DNA of 64,000 nucleotides from Plumapathes pennacea (Eukaryota > Cnidaria > Anthozoa > Antipatharia > Myriopathidae). The notes beneath the pieces are model-generated. The model saw only the letters and a program-made list of their open reading frames with translations. It ran no database searches and had not been told where the DNA came from. The position numbers were made by a program, and so were the translations under genes. Below are positions 12,100 through 22,474 of the stretch, in pieces. The stretch is from positions 6,322,001 through 6,386,000 of the forward strand of contig OZ038471.1 of NCBI GenBank assembly GCA_964036295.1. The letters are read 5' to 3'. How positions within the stretch are numbered: position 1 is the stretch's first letter; each line of letters opens with the position of its first letter.

Positions 12100-13497
12100 C
12101 TAATTGCTGCTGCTGCAGTCGCCGGAGAAACCGCTGTCACTCATATACGTAATCACCGACTCGGTGTTGTGCAGCCATGCGTCCTCCATGGCTTTCAGTT
12201 CCTCGATTCGTTCTCTTAACATACCAATGGAAGAGTTTTTTTCCAACTTCTCTGCAATCTTTAGCCCTTCCTCGGCAACTTTTCTCGCTAAACGTACGTT
12301 TCCTTGACGGTAGTGCTGGTCCGAGCGGGCCCTCAGCAACTGAACTTTAGTACCAAGTGGCATGCCATCACTGAGTTGATACTCAACAAAGTCAAGTCGC
12401 TTCCTCGCTTCTTCCACATCTTCATTGCGAACTCGCTGCGTGTTCCTTGCTGCCTTCGAGCTGCAGTCAAGATGAAGGGCTGCAACCCTTATATTGTAAT
12501 ACCTCTTCTTTTTTAGCTGCACTCTTAGCCTTGTGTCCCGAGCGCCATGCTCAATTGCATTTTCAAAGCATTTTTTCGCTTTCTCTCTGAATACCTCACG
12601 GCCAAGGTTGTTTGATGCTGTCGTGCTGTACATATCTAGCCATAGAGTACCGTAGTTGTAGTACAACTCCCCTCTGTCCTCTCCCGATTCGTGGTGAGAC
12701 AGCAAAAACTCCGCCTGCTGGAGACATTGCAATGCTTTGTTGAATTTCCTTTCTCGTCTATAAGCCGCGGACTTCAAAAATAACGCTCTTGCTTCGAGCA
12801 GTTCACGATTTACCAACGAGTTTCCCATGCGTATAGCAACCTTGAAGTGCTGCTTGCACTTTTTTAGGTCGTTCGCGTAATAAAATGCCATCCCCCGTTC
12901 TATCATCAAAATTGCTCTCATATCGGAGTCGTCCCTTGTTGAAGAAGACTCCAAGATGGCGCACGCATATTTCTCGTGAGCTTCAAACTGTCCATTGTCT
13001 TGAAGAACTTCCAGTTTCGTCATGATAGTTTCACATTTGACTCCTGTTATGGAACCTTGCTTTCTGATTAACGGTATACCGTATTCCAGATCAACAACTT
13101 CTTCGATTTTCATTTTATTGTGCTGAAACTCCTTGAGAGTTGTAAGGTCTTTTGTTGACAGCGTTGATTGGCCTTCGTCGAATGCTTTAATAGAAAACGT
13201 AGAGTTAAACTCTGCAATGCTTGCTGCCTCGTCTGGAGTGCTATTCTCTTTTAATATTTCATCTTCCCTGGCCACTTGTCTTCTCTTACGTCTGTGGTTA
13301 TGGCATGGCTCGACATCATTCACAAGTTCGTTCGACTTTCCAACTTGAACGACGTGGAGGTTCGTGAAAGTCAGAGTCATTCTTTCTACGTTTACGCATA
13401 TTTCCAGTTCTTTTCTCGATTCCTGCCCCAGATAGACACTCGTATCAACTCTCTGTATTGCGTCTGCGTCCCCGTGAATTGGAATAGTGCTCGACAT
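12100..13497 (-). CDS. Intronless TPR-family protein (subgroup A)
   Basis: About 465 residues. I start at the ATG at 13497 (MSSTIPIHG) because the plus-strand paralog at 41310 starts at the equivalent MSTTIPIHE; the open frame extends 24 codons further to 13569. Order: N-terminal motif MTLTFTNLHVVQVG, a His/Cys/Arg patch (EPCHNHRRKRRQ), linker IPLIRKQGSITGVKCE, then a TPR-type helical body. One TPR reads LMIERGMAFYYANDLKKCKQ and the last repeat contains RSDQHYRQGN. The protein ends DSGFSGDCSSSN. TPRs are protein-binding scaffolds; no catalytic motif is seen. It lies head-to-head with the gene at 14083, 585 bp between starts. Function unknown. Confidence 0.85.
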   Translation of the reverse strand: MSSTIPIHGDADAIQRVDTSVYLGQESRKELEICVNVERMTLTFTNLHVVQVGKSNELVNDVEPCHNHRRKRRQVAREDEILKENSTPDEAASIAEFNSTFSIKAFDEGQSTLSTKDLTTLKEFQHNKMKIEEVVDLEYGIPLIRKQGSITGVKCETIMTKLEVLQDNGQFEAHEKYACAILESSSTRDDSDMRAILMIERGMAFYYANDLKKCKQHFKVAIRMGNSLVNRELLEARALFLKSAAYRRERKFNKALQCLQQAEFLLSHHESGEDRGELYYNYGTLWLDMYSTTASNNLGREVFREKAKKCFENAIEHGARDTRLRVQLKKKRYYNIRVAALHLDCSSKAARNTQRVRNEDVEEARKRLDFVEYQLSDGMPLGTKVQLLRARSDQHYRQGNVRLARKVAEEGLKIAEKLEKNSSIGMLRERIEELKAMEDAWLHNTESVITYMSDSGFSGDCSSSN

Positions 13498-13800
13498 GAC
13501 GTTATTTTCCCGCCGTCGTCCACAGCTGGGCTGAATATGATGCAAGACCGCGTGGTATATATGGCTCATTATAATTCATGTTCTGTGCTCAGAATAGATA
13601 TTCGATTGTTCATGCATCCATTCATTTGATCCTCTTCCAGTGGCTTGCAAACTAGAAAGAAAAAACGTGTATTTTTTGTAACTACGACTTTTTATTCTAA
13701 TGAAAATTTTCTATATAATCCTTTTTAGGAGCCTCCTTGTCAACAGCTATAATTTTTGCATGTTTTTCATAATTTATCTGTAGATTTTGGAGTCACTCAA

Positions 13801-13822
13801 TAATTCGGGGAAATACCCTGTT
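13801..13822 (-). promoter_or_regulatory. kappaB-like promoter box, subgroup A
   Basis: On the minus strand this reads GGGTATTTCCCCGAATTATT. The core is close to the kappaB consensus GGGRNWYYCC. Matching boxes precede the related genes starting at 18004 and 41310. It lies 304 bp upstream of the start at 13497. Confidence 0.45.
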
Positions 13823-14002
13823 TTTCCATCATATGCTATTTTCGGTCCATTTGTGTTTTCTGAAAATTTAAATACACGTCATATTTCCGGTTTCGCCTTA
13901 ATAAGAGATCAAAGGCAGCTCGAGGGTGATCACAGCGAGCTTTGATAGTCGTTTATTCACCAATAGCGTTGCTTGAACATTGTGGATAGCTATATAGTCG
14001 AC

Positions 14003-14026
14003 GGGTGCTATAAATTTGCATCCAGG
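14003..14026 (+). promoter_or_regulatory. TATA-like and octamer-like sequence before the 14083 gene
   Basis: GGTGCTATAAATTTGCATCC combines TATAAA with ATTTGCAT, an octamer-type POU site, 60-80 bp before the ATG. The spacing suits a core promoter with a short 5' UTR. Confidence 0.4.
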
Positions 14027-14082
14027 AGTCCTTGGGAGTAACGCAACACAGAACTTTACTTGAAATATAATTCAGAGCGAAA

Positions 14083-15750
14083 ATGGAAACGGTTGAAGCT
14101 TGGCCGGAACACGTTATATCCTTAACATTGGAAAACGAAATGCGTGGTGATCAGTCCGAAACTGCAGTTGAGCGGTTTCCTTCGGATGTTTCCGGCTCTG
14201 AGGGCACGATGGATGGCTCTGCAAGACTGAGAAACCGAAACGAAACAGAGATTGCTTCCGATCCCTCCAACGACAACGGCGACTCGGAAGCAATGCATTG
14301 GGTCACTGTAAACCCGAACTTAATGAATGGCGGAACAGTATCAGTGGAAATTGAGTACTCGAAAGAGATGCCAGCCAACAATGGTTCGTATACTATTTGT
14401 GCCAAAGAGTTGACTATCGAAGTGAATAGATGTGGTAACGTAATACAGGGTGACAACACAACGACCACCATTTGCAATCATGAGCATCACTGTTACAAAT
14501 GTAAGCCTCCATCGGCAACTTCTTCGTTCGGCGCAGTGGTTTCAGACGGGCCAACCAATAGCAGTCGTCCTCAAACTCCATCTTCTTTCAGCAAGTCTGA
14601 CCAAGGAAAGCAACGACAGAAACGAAAACCACTAAGAAAGAAAGGGAGGAAGGAAAGCGACATAAGGATATCCGGCGATGCTTCAAAGGTTCGAAAGCGG
14701 CTTTATTTCGGCGGTCTTTCCACGGCTACGACGGATCTTGTCAGAGATCTTGACTCTTACGGAAACCACGAGGATTCGGCTGTTAAAAGATTTATCGGCA
14801 GCTGGTGTCGAACTGCCATATCCTATCTTCTCCGTGAGTGCTCCGAGCAGGAAAATTACGAAGACGTTAAAGGTCTTTTGGAAAAAGCTACTGAGGCTAT
14901 TGCCGAGGAAGACTTGGTAGAGTGTATTGGTAATCTTATGGCAGTTTTACGGCTCAGTAAGGATGACCTCAAAGAAGCGACGGTTATTACAACAGATGTT
15001 CGGTTTGTTTTGGCGCAGTTTTACTCCATCAAAAACAAGCCAAGCCTTGCTCTTGAGCAGTTGAAGTTGATAAAGTTGAGTTGCTGTTCGGAAGAGCAAA
15101 AAAGCAGGATTCTACTGAAGACTGGCGAAACTTCTGCTCGGATTGCGCAGGAATGCGCCGGCGAAGAGGCGAGGTCGAGTTGTGAAGTGATGGTGGAGGC
15201 CGAAAAGCACTTCGAGGAAGCCTTGAAAAACTGCAGTGGCAAGATGATGATGACACGACAAGACCAACAAGCAATCAAAGACGCCTGCCATATGGGAATG
15301 GCGAAGCTGCTTCTCAGAACGGACAAGCCACTGACATGCGAGGGATCTGCACCCTCGAAAGAAAACTTACAAAAAGCATCAGAACATATTGATCACTTAG
15401 AAATACGAACAGTAGATTTCTCTCCTCTCATGGAAGCTCAGTATTTTCTTCTCAAGGCGTACTATCAGTGTTTTGTTAGTAACTATGAATATGCTCATGC
15501 CAGTGCTATGAAAGCAAGGGAATTAGCGGAAAAATGGAACTTTGAGGGAGAGCGCAAGTTGGCAACGGCGGCCATTTCCTTTCTGTCGTTAAAGCTGCCT
15601 GAGAAGTGTGGAACAGACGACAATCTTCGCTCATTTGCCGGTATTTCGAGCTTGGAGGATTGGGAGAGTTCTTCAGCTGACAACGAGGATTCAGACCCTC
15701 AAGACTGCGATGATAAATTAAACTTGTCGGATTCTGATTCAGATTTTTAG
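14083..15750 (+). CDS. Divergent intronless TPR-family protein with basic NLS-like cluster
   Basis: 555 residues from ATG at 14083. It is the most divergent array member. The TPR body aligns with the others: LQKASEHIDHLEI matches the family AKKHLDFVEYQL segment, and AQYFLLKAYYQCF matches IQLLKARSDQYY. Distinct features are a Ser/Thr-rich acidic N terminus, a Cys/His cluster CNHEHHCYKC (131-140), and a strongly basic stretch KQRQKRKPLRKKGRK (176-190) that looks like a nuclear localisation signal. The usual MPLIKKxGS linker is absent. The C terminus is acidic (SDSDSDF) and lacks the DSG[F/W/C]S tag of the others. It is divergently arranged with the gene at 12100. A nuclear role is inference only. 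Confidence 0.8.
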   Translation: METVEAWPEHVISLTLENEMRGDQSETAVERFPSDVSGSEGTMDGSARLRNRNETEIASDPSNDNGDSEAMHWVTVNPNLMNGGTVSVEIEYSKEMPANNGSYTICAKELTIEVNRCGNVIQGDNTTTTICNHEHHCYKCKPPSATSSFGAVVSDGPTNSSRPQTPSSFSKSDQGKQRQKRKPLRKKGRKESDIRISGDASKVRKRLYFGGLSTATTDLVRDLDSYGNHEDSAVKRFIGSWCRTAISYLLRECSEQENYEDVKGLLEKATEAIAEEDLVECIGNLMAVLRLSKDDLKEATVITTDVRFVLAQFYSIKNKPSLALEQLKLIKLSCCSEEQKSRILLKTGETSARIAQECAGEEARSSCEVMVEAEKHFEEALKNCSGKMMMTRQDQQAIKDACHMGMAKLLLRTDKPLTCEGSAPSKENLQKASEHIDHLEIRTVDFSPLMEAQYFLLKAYYQCFVSNYEYAHASAMKARELAEKWNFEGERKLATAAISFLSLKLPEKCGTDDNLRSFAGISSLEDWESSSADNEDSDPQDCDDKLNLSDSDSDF

Positions 15751-16612
15751 TCCTGAGCCCGCTTGTTTAAGGCTCAATAGGCTAATCCTAGATTAAGTTT
15801 AAACTTTCTTGTGTTATTTTTAGGCCTGAAAATTAAAACGTTTCGCTTACACTGCGTCAATTCCCCGATATGGGTTACTAGAACATGGTTTTTAGCTCAG
15901 ATCTTTGCATGAAAAATCGAAAGCCCATAGTGTGTTGGCCAAGAGGTCAAGACATTTATTTTGGTTAAGCCTGGAACAACCAGGCCCTGGACATTATAAT
16001 CAATCACTTAAGGTCAAATATAGCAAGTTTTCTTCCCAAAAGAAGTGCCAAAGACATGAAAGGATATTAATCATCTCGATCCTTTGTATGTGTGGATTAG
16101 TGGACTTGTTCACAGTGCAACTCATAAATATAATTGATTCAAGTAAATATTATCCTTTCGGAACAGTTGTGCGTATATTTAAGTGCTTCAAGTATCACAG
16201 AAAGGCCATGTATAGGAACAGTTAGCAGTGTACATACCTCACCGGTTATGGCCTAAACGATGGTAACTGATCATCTCCGAACTAGCTGTAATTAATAATT
16301 GTTCTAACAAAGTTGGAGAGAGAGAAAGAGGCAGGGTTAATTGAAGAATAGTGATTTTTAATATCATGATCCTTAAGTGTTGTAATTTTGTTTTAAATTT
16401 AGTTTAAGTTGTAATTATATAAACAAATGTAATGAAATAAATGAAAGCTGACCAACAAACTATCAATTATCGTCACATCCCTCTTACATTTTTGTTTTAA
16501 AAGGTTGGGAGAATCTGTTTGTTGACCTTGCGAGCAAACGGATTAATAATGGGTTGTCAATGTTTTCAATCATGTGTTTTACAGCTGCTTTTCAGTATTA
16601 GCTGAAGACTTA
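15751..16612. other. Intergenic, 3' flank of the 14083 gene
   Basis: Contains a degraded piece of the 1996-2235 MITE family (about 15750-15840) and an AATAAA at about 16436 that could end the plus-strand transcript. No further gene seen. Confidence 0.5.
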
Positions 16613-18004
16613 TCAATCACTACCACTGCAATCACCAGACCAGCCGCTGTCCGTCGTTGTCGTGCTGACGGGCGCATACACGGGTGATCGCATATCTTCC
16701 ATGGTTTGTAGCGCCTCTATTCGTTTCTTCAACATGGGAATCGCTGAGTTCTTTTCTAACTTCTCTGCAATCTCGATCGCTTTCTTGGCAACTTCTATTG
16801 CTAAACGTAGGTTTCCCTCACGGTAGTGCTGGTCAGAACGGATCGTCCACAGCTGAACTTTGGTACCAAGGGGCATGCCATCACTCAGCTGGTACTCCAC
16901 CAAGTCGAGATGTTTCTGAGCTTCGTTCACGTCTTTGTCGAGAACGTGCTGTGTAATCCATGATGCTTTGGAGCCGCAGTCGAGATGAAGGACCGCCATT
17001 TTCAAATTGCTGTACCTCTTCTTCTTCAGCTGCACTCGTGTTCTTTTGTCCTGGCCTCCATACTCAATTGCCCTTTCGAAGCATTTTTGTGCTTCCTCCT
17101 TAAATATCTTGCGACCTTGTTGATTGGATGTTCTGTTGCTGTACATATCAAGCCATAAGGTGCCATATGCGTGATAAATTTCAGCTTTGTCTTCGTCGCA
17201 TTTGTGATTAGATAACAAAATCTCCGCTCGCTGTAGACTCTGCAATGCTTTGTTGAATTTCTTCTCTTGTCTGTAAACGGTCGCCTTCAGAAAGAGCGCC
17301 CTCCCTTCGAGAAGATCACGATTTACCAGCCCACTTCCCATGCGCATGACAGCAGTGAAAATCCGCTTACACCGTACGTCGTCTGCGTAGTAAAACGCAA
17401 CCCCTCGTTCGATCATCAACGCTGCGCGTATGTCTCTATCTTCCTTAGCGAGAGTAGAGTCCAAAAGCCCACAAGCAAGTGTTTCGTGCTCTTTAAACTG
17501 TCCATTATCTTGGAGTGTTTCGAGCCTCTTCACAATAGTTTCCCATTTGAATCCTTTTAGAGAACCTTGTTTCCTGATCAACGGCATAGTGCGTTCCACA
17601 TCAAGAACTCCTTCGGTTCGATCGTTCACGGCTATATCATCTCTTGTCGACCGCTTACTGACATCAGATCTGTCGGTTGATGCTGCCGGTGAGAACATCG
17701 CAGATGCCAGTTCTGGCGCATTACCCGCCTGATCTATTTGGCTGTTTTCTTTAAGTTTTCCGTCGCCGTTAGAAGCCGCCAGCTTCTGCTTTCTATTGCC
17801 TCCGTGGGCACATGACTTGAGAGATTCATCTGTAAACCTGACCGAGCTTCCAACTTGAGCGACGTGAAAGTCTGCTAAAGTAACTGTTACGGTCTCTGCG
17901 TCTACGTATAGTGGCACTGGCTTGTCTGTCGAGCCTTGTTTTTGGCTGATATTTTCAATCACTCCAGGACTTACAGCGGTGCCTTCGTAAGTACTTGATG
18001 TCAT
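16613..18004 (-). CDS. Intronless TPR-family protein (subgroup A)
   Basis: 463 residues from ATG at 18004. N-terminal motif VTVTLADFHVAQVG, then a Cys-containing patch, linker MPLIRKQGSLKGFKWE (Trp replaces the usual Cys), TPR body with LMIERGVAFYYADDVRCKR and RSDQHYREGNLRL, and end DSGWSGDCSGSD. One residue is deleted relative to paralogs in the first TPR (DDVRCK for NDLKKCK). The box GGGTATTCCCCGAATATTTT at 18160-18179 lies 156 bp upstream. Function unknown. Confidence 0.84.
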   Translation of the reverse strand: MTSSTYEGTAVSPGVIENISQKQGSTDKPVPLYVDAETVTVTLADFHVAQVGSSVRFTDESLKSCAHGGNRKQKLAASNGDGKLKENSQIDQAGNAPELASAMFSPAASTDRSDVSKRSTRDDIAVNDRTEGVLDVERTMPLIRKQGSLKGFKWETIVKRLETLQDNGQFKEHETLACGLLDSTLAKEDRDIRAALMIERGVAFYYADDVRCKRIFTAVMRMGSGLVNRDLLEGRALFLKATVYRQEKKFNKALQSLQRAEILLSNHKCDEDKAEIYHAYGTLWLDMYSNRTSNQQGRKIFKEEAQKCFERAIEYGGQDKRTRVQLKKKRYSNLKMAVLHLDCGSKASWITQHVLDKDVNEAQKHLDLVEYQLSDGMPLGTKVQLWTIRSDQHYREGNLRLAIEVAKKAIEIAEKLEKNSAIPMLKKRIEALQTMEDMRSPVYAPVSTTTTDSGWSGDCSGSD

Positions 18005-18158
18005 CGCGTTATTTTGCCGGTGGTTTGTTTGAATCAGCGCTAGGTTGCTGGTCTGTCAAGCTAATAGTATAAGCACTTGCCGAGTGCCGTTTTCTCCTTT
18101 TCAATTCTAGGGATCGAAGCACTTAACAACGCTTCAATTGTTTCACTTTCGAACTAAA

Positions 18159-18179
18159 ATATTCGGGGAATACCCGGAC
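18159..18179 (-). promoter_or_regulatory. kappaB-like promoter box, subgroup A
   Basis: On the minus strand it reads GGGTATTCCCCGAATATTTT, matching the box at 13801-13822 and that at 41078-41095, at a similar distance from a paralogous start codon. Confidence 0.45.
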
Positions 18180-18813
18180 ATCAGATTGTTAAAGACAAAG
18201 TGACGCCTATTGTCGCGTGGCTCCCACAGAACCGTGCGGAAAACGTCGCTATTCACTGTACAAGAAGCTACGGTAGCCCGGATATTAGCCGAAGAACGGC
18301 ACATTGATTTTCTCAGTTTTTGGGAAATACGAATAAAGGCTGGAGTGCGTTCTTGACGTCACTTCCGTTGGTCGCTATTGTAGTATTTTGCCTTACCTCA
18401 AGGTATAATTTCCTAGTATCGAGTTTCTTGACGAATTCTTGTGGTTCAATTTCTTCAGTTATAGATCTGCATATAAGTGAGCCGTTTATAGGGACACCTT
18501 CTCTGGTTTGCTGTGATTATAAACAAATGCAAGTGTATAAATAGTTGGCTTGCGACCCGGGGAGGAGGGTGGTCCTACTCCCGGTGTCCCAATCTGAAAC
18601 GTCCCCCCATATTTCTGTCGGGCCGGACACTTCGGCCCGGACAAAAATGTCCCCTGGACATTTCAGCATGTCCGACCGGACATTCCAATCTTAAGGCCTA
18701 AGTGGTTTAAAATGTCCCCTGTTCGGAAAGGTGCTTTTGATAGTTAAAATGGGTTCTAACAAAATAGGATACTCATAAAAGATCTCATAACCTTTTAAGA
18801 CCACTGGAGAAAT

Positions 18814-18972
18814 GGTAACTTTCTCTGAGTTAGACTATTCGTAGTAGTTTACGTATGAGACAGCTAATACACAAGAGGCACCTGCCTGTGGGCTATTATC
18901 TGATCCAGATGTTTGGTGAGTCATGTTTCACCAGTACCTGAGTTTGAAGCACTAATCTTCCATACTGAACTT
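18814..18972. repeat. Direct repeat, left copy
   Basis: Begins GGTAACTTTCTCTGAGTTAG and ends at TTCCATACTGAACTT. It matches 19426-19559 in the same orientation; the right copy lacks about 25 bp in the middle. Confidence 0.7.
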
Positions 18973-19425
18973 AAACACACAAAATAGTTAACTACCGTGT
19001 TCATAATCAAACGAACTACTGTGTCGGATTTGTAAGCGGGCACCGAAATCTAAAATATACATGGTGACAATAGAGATATGTGATTACATCCAGCTGGGAC
19101 TCTTTAGTGTTACCACCCAAGTACAATTTTGCAGTAAAGTCTCTAATCAGATGCAGAATACACTCTTTTGGGTAGTAATATGCAAAAGAATGTTACATAT
19201 AACTTGATATAAAGTCTATCATAATTTAAAATATCACAGTAGTGAGTATATGTTTCGTCATACAATTGACAAAATCGCTCGTTTGATTTGTTTGATTCGA
19301 TGAGTTCGTTTAATAAACAATGACAGTTTATTGATCTCTCTTGTTCAAAATATATGGAAATTTGATAAACTTGGAGAGGGGGACATTTAAGACAAGAGGG
19401 GGACACTTTTGCCTGGGCCAGAAAC

Positions 19426-19559
19426 GGTAACTTTCTCTGGGTCAGACTATTCGCAGTAGTTTACGTACGAGACAGCCATCTATTATCTGATCCAGATGTT
19501 TGATGAGTCATGTTTCACCAGTACCTGAGTTTGAAGCACTAATCTTCCATACTGAACTT
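19426..19559. repeat. Direct repeat, right copy
   Basis: Shortened copy of 18814-18972. The pair bounds about 450 bp without coding capacity and could be remains of one duplicated or LTR-like unit. Confidence 0.65.
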
Positions 19560-19588
19560 CCTGGCCAGGGGGACAAAAAAGCCTGTTA

Positions 19589-19735
19589 CACCGGGACAAC
19601 TTTACTTCATATAAACAGGGATTAAGTCATTTTTTTTGTTTTGATTGCAAAGCAAACTCGCGGGAGCATTTCTTAATGGTGTATGATTGTGCTTAAACAT
19701 GGAGGCGGAGCAATTTAAATTTAGGTTTATGTTTT
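19589..19735. repeat. Dispersed repeat (copies also at 32158 and, inverted, 39293)
   Basis: Recognised by CGGGACAACTTTACTTCATA, a T-run, GCAAACTCGCGGGAGCATTT and ACATGGAGGCGGAGCAA. It sits just 3' of a subgroup B gene here and at 32158, so it probably travelled with the duplicated gene. Confidence 0.65.
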
Positions 19736-19901
19736 TAATACAAAGGAACGGAAATAAAACTAAATTATTATCATTACTGCCATCGGTTGGAAAGGCCTCT
19801 AATTTCGCTTGCGTTACACACACCCCGTATATATTACATATCACACGAGTGGCTACATGAGTATGTGTCATACAATCAATATTCGGCACAATTGGTCGAA
19901 G

Positions 19902-21344
19902 TTAGTTACTGCTGGTATCGTCGGCGGAGCAGCCGCTATCCCTGAAAAGTTCTGGTCTAACGTCGGGCAATAGTGAAGCCAATATGTTCGCATCTTCAAT
20001 TCTCTCATTCAGTGGAATAATCTCCAGTCGCATGTTTGCTCGTGTTGCAAGGCCGAGGGCATGTTGGGCCGTTTCTTTAGCCATAGAGAACTTCCCCTCA
20101 CGGTAGTACTGGTCCGAGCGGGCTTTGAGCAGCTGAATTTCGGTGCCAAGTGGGATCCCATCGCTCAGTTGATACTCAACGAAATCAAGATGCTTCTTTG
20201 CCTCTTTGATGTCTTCATTCGTGACCCGGCGCGTTTGCCGCGCAGCTCGGGTCCCGCATTCTAGATGAAGTGCAGCGAGCCTCAAGCTGTAGTACCTTTT
20301 CTTCTTTAACTGCACCCTGGGCCTTTTGTCTCTGTCACAGTTGGCGATTGCTCGCTCGAGGTATTCTCTGGCTTGCGTTTTAAGAACGTGCCGACCTTGC
20401 TCTCCGGAAAAGCTGTTCCAGTAGAGATAAAGATACTTGAGACCATAATAATAGCATAGTTCTGAAGTGTCTTCACCCGGTTCGTGGTTGCTCAGTAGTT
20501 GGTCGGCTTGTTTGAGGTACTCAATCGCCTTGCCAAACTCATATCTGTAGACTACAGCCAACTGTACAAAGGCCCTGCCTTGTAGCAGGCTACGATTTTC
20601 AAGTTCATCCCCCATTCGTATCACGGCTTTGTAGAGTCTCCTGCTCTTCTTGAGGTCGTTCGCGTAGTAGAATGCAACTCCTCGTTCTATCATCAAACTT
20701 GCTACCATATCAGGATCTTCATTTTTCGTGTAGAACTCCAAAAGATTGCAGGCAAGTTTTTCGTGAGTTTCAAACTTTCCATTATCTTGGAGTTCCTCAA
20801 GCGTCTTCATAACAATCTCGCATCGTTTTCCAGTAAGGGAACCGTGCTTTGTAATCAGCGGCATACGGTATTCTACATTGCTGTGTTTCTCCCGAACTTC
20901 ACCTGGAGTAATATTCTCAGATATTCGCTGGTCTTCACCAGCGTATCTGACCTCGGCATTGTGCAGAATTGTCGTCGATAAATCTGAATGTACTCTGGGT
21001 GGACATGCGTCATCTGGTACACTACTTTCCTTAAGTCGTCCGTCTGTATCACGTCGCTTTAGAAGACTGCGCTGCTGTTTGCAACCTTGATCGCAGCATG
21101 GTTCGATGTCTGATACAATTCTGCCTGAATGGCCTAATTGAACAAGGGGAAAGTTTGAAAGAGTGACTGTTAATTGATCGGAAACAATTGATACGTTGTT
21201 CTCTGCGGACTCTCGCTCCTGTCGAACTATAACCGCTCCCAGCGCGAGTTTTGATCGGTTGCTTGCTGTGGCCAACAGTCCCTCTTTAATGTGAACATGT
21301 TCATCTTCATTTGAAGTATTCTCCATCTTTCTATTTTCTGCCAT
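19902..21344 (-). CDS. Intronless TPR-family protein (subgroup B1)
   Basis: 480 residues; starts at MAENRK, with an in-frame stop just upstream (TAG before ATG). Layout by residue: variable N terminus 1-55; motif LTVTLSNFPLVQLG 58-71; Cys patch EPCCDQGCKQQ 81-91; linker MPLITKHGSLTGKRCE 161-176; helical TPR body about 175-455, including SLMIERGVAFYYANDLKKSR (216-235) and RSDQYYREGKFSMAKETAQH (409-428). C-terminal tag DSGCSADDTSSN 469-480. It is about 94% identical to the gene at 25515 by inspection. The spacer upstream carries the CCAAT/kappaB module. Function unknown. Confidence 0.86.
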   Translation of the reverse strand: MAENRKMENTSNEDEHVHIKEGLLATASNRSKLALGAVIVRQERESAENNVSIVSDQLTVTLSNFPLVQLGHSGRIVSDIEPCCDQGCKQQRSLLKRRDTDGRLKESSVPDDACPPRVHSDLSTTILHNAEVRYAGEDQRISENITPGEVREKHSNVEYRMPLITKHGSLTGKRCEIVMKTLEELQDNGKFETHEKLACNLLEFYTKNEDPDMVASLMIERGVAFYYANDLKKSRRLYKAVIRMGDELENRSLLQGRAFVQLAVVYRYEFGKAIEYLKQADQLLSNHEPGEDTSELCYYYGLKYLYLYWNSFSGEQGRHVLKTQAREYLERAIANCDRDKRPRVQLKKKRYYSLRLAALHLECGTRAARQTRRVTNEDIKEAKKHLDFVEYQLSDGIPLGTEIQLLKARSDQYYREGKFSMAKETAQHALGLATRANMRLEIIPLNERIEDANILASLLPDVRPELFRDSGCSADDTSSN

Positions 21345-22474
21345 CTACGATGCTGTCGTCGCATACTCGGAGCCAGTCCGAAACTAAAATCTAGTCACTT
21401 GACCGGATTGCACATGATATGGAAAGAAAAAGTACAGCCAATTTCAGTATAGAGTTATCCGGTTTCACTAAAACGTATAGGCCAATAAAAATCCAACAAA
21501 TTAAAGGGGCTTCCCTTTCACACTGTTTTTGATGTAACCACTCGCACAATTCGTAGAATTTGTTGCAACTCCAAGAATTTGATCGTTAGTTATTGTATCA
21601 CGTGCACGGGCTGGGCCATCAATCTGGAGTTCATGTGACATGAAGGCGGCCGTGTTGGCTTCCGTTCGCTTCTGGGATTGATTTCAACATAGCCGCCAAC
21701 AATTGCTTGAAAACCATCAGGCATTTTTTGAACATAATTTGTACACAATGAGAAACGAACAGCTATATGGTTGTCACTAAATGTATTATGACTTTCTGGG
21801 CTGCCCGATGCACCCTGCCACCCACCCAGCAACCACAACTTGTCACTTGTGTCCGGAGGCAGTGACACCCGCTTGAAAACGGCTCACTGTACTCTTTTAG
21901 AAATGTACTAGAATACGACATTTACGGATGTTTGCTTGCTCTGGAAAGAATTTTGCAACATAATTTTCGTTTTAGTGTTGTAGGACCTAAGAAATGTCAA
22001 AGCCATCTTCGGAAGACAGCTGCCGAAAGTAAGTATATGTTACGCCACAAAAAAACTGACAGGAAGTGTACTAGTAACGCAATTTAATGTATTATAAACG
22101 AAAAACGTAATTACATTTCGTCACAATATGTGCGATATATTCTACTAGAGTATCCTATGTTATGCCACAAATATATATACACACTTCTTCCTACTCAGAT
22201 ATATATTGCATAAAAATACATGATTGACCTCCAAATAACTCCTGGGCATGAGTATACAGTCATTTGCAAGATCATATTCTTGTGTGTCTATAACCAGGAT
22301 TATTGTTAGTTTCTATTGAAACGGATGAGTTCGACTGCGTTACATATCTCACATATCCGACCAGTTGCGTTGAAATTAAACCGGCATCGCATGATTACGT
22401 GATAATTCTAAATCCGAGGAGCGATTAAAGGGAACCCAATAAAGCAAAGTAAATATTTACAGTTGTGTTTGAAG
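21345..22474. repeat. Spacer of duplicated unit, copy 1
   Basis: From about 21600 to 22375 it differs from 27210-27985 at only a few positions, although the flanking genes differ far more. It contains a 92-codon open frame on the minus strand (21590-21868). A diverged copy upstream of the 33907 gene does not keep that frame open in the same way, so I do not call it a gene. Confidence 0.7.
21481..21522 (-). promoter_or_regulatory. CCAAT + ISRE/kappaB-like module of the 21344 gene
   Basis: On the minus strand GTGAAAGGGAAGCCCC is followed by an AT-rich spacer and ATTGGC (inverted CCAAT). It lies about 160 bp before the start codon and recurs before most subgroup B and C genes. Confidence 0.55.

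Larger units (their letters stand above)
18005..19901. other. Repeat-rich intergenic region
   Basis: About 18.4-18.6 kb is an inverted relative of 39.45-39.56 kb. 18590-18720 is GC-rich with repeated CCGGACA. A direct repeat pair (18814 and 19426) and the 19.6-kb repeat follow. No coding region is supported. Confidence 0.5.

Noticed and set aside
15905-16225. 106-codon plus-strand frame after the 14083 gene
   Set aside because: Lies in the probable 3' UTR, has no recognisable motif and overlaps MITE-derived sequence.
21590-21868. 92-codon minus-strand frame conserved at 27221 as a small gene
   Set aside because: The two copies are conserved because the whole spacer is nearly identical; a more diverged copy near 34.2 kb does not keep the frame, so there is no sign of protein-level selection.
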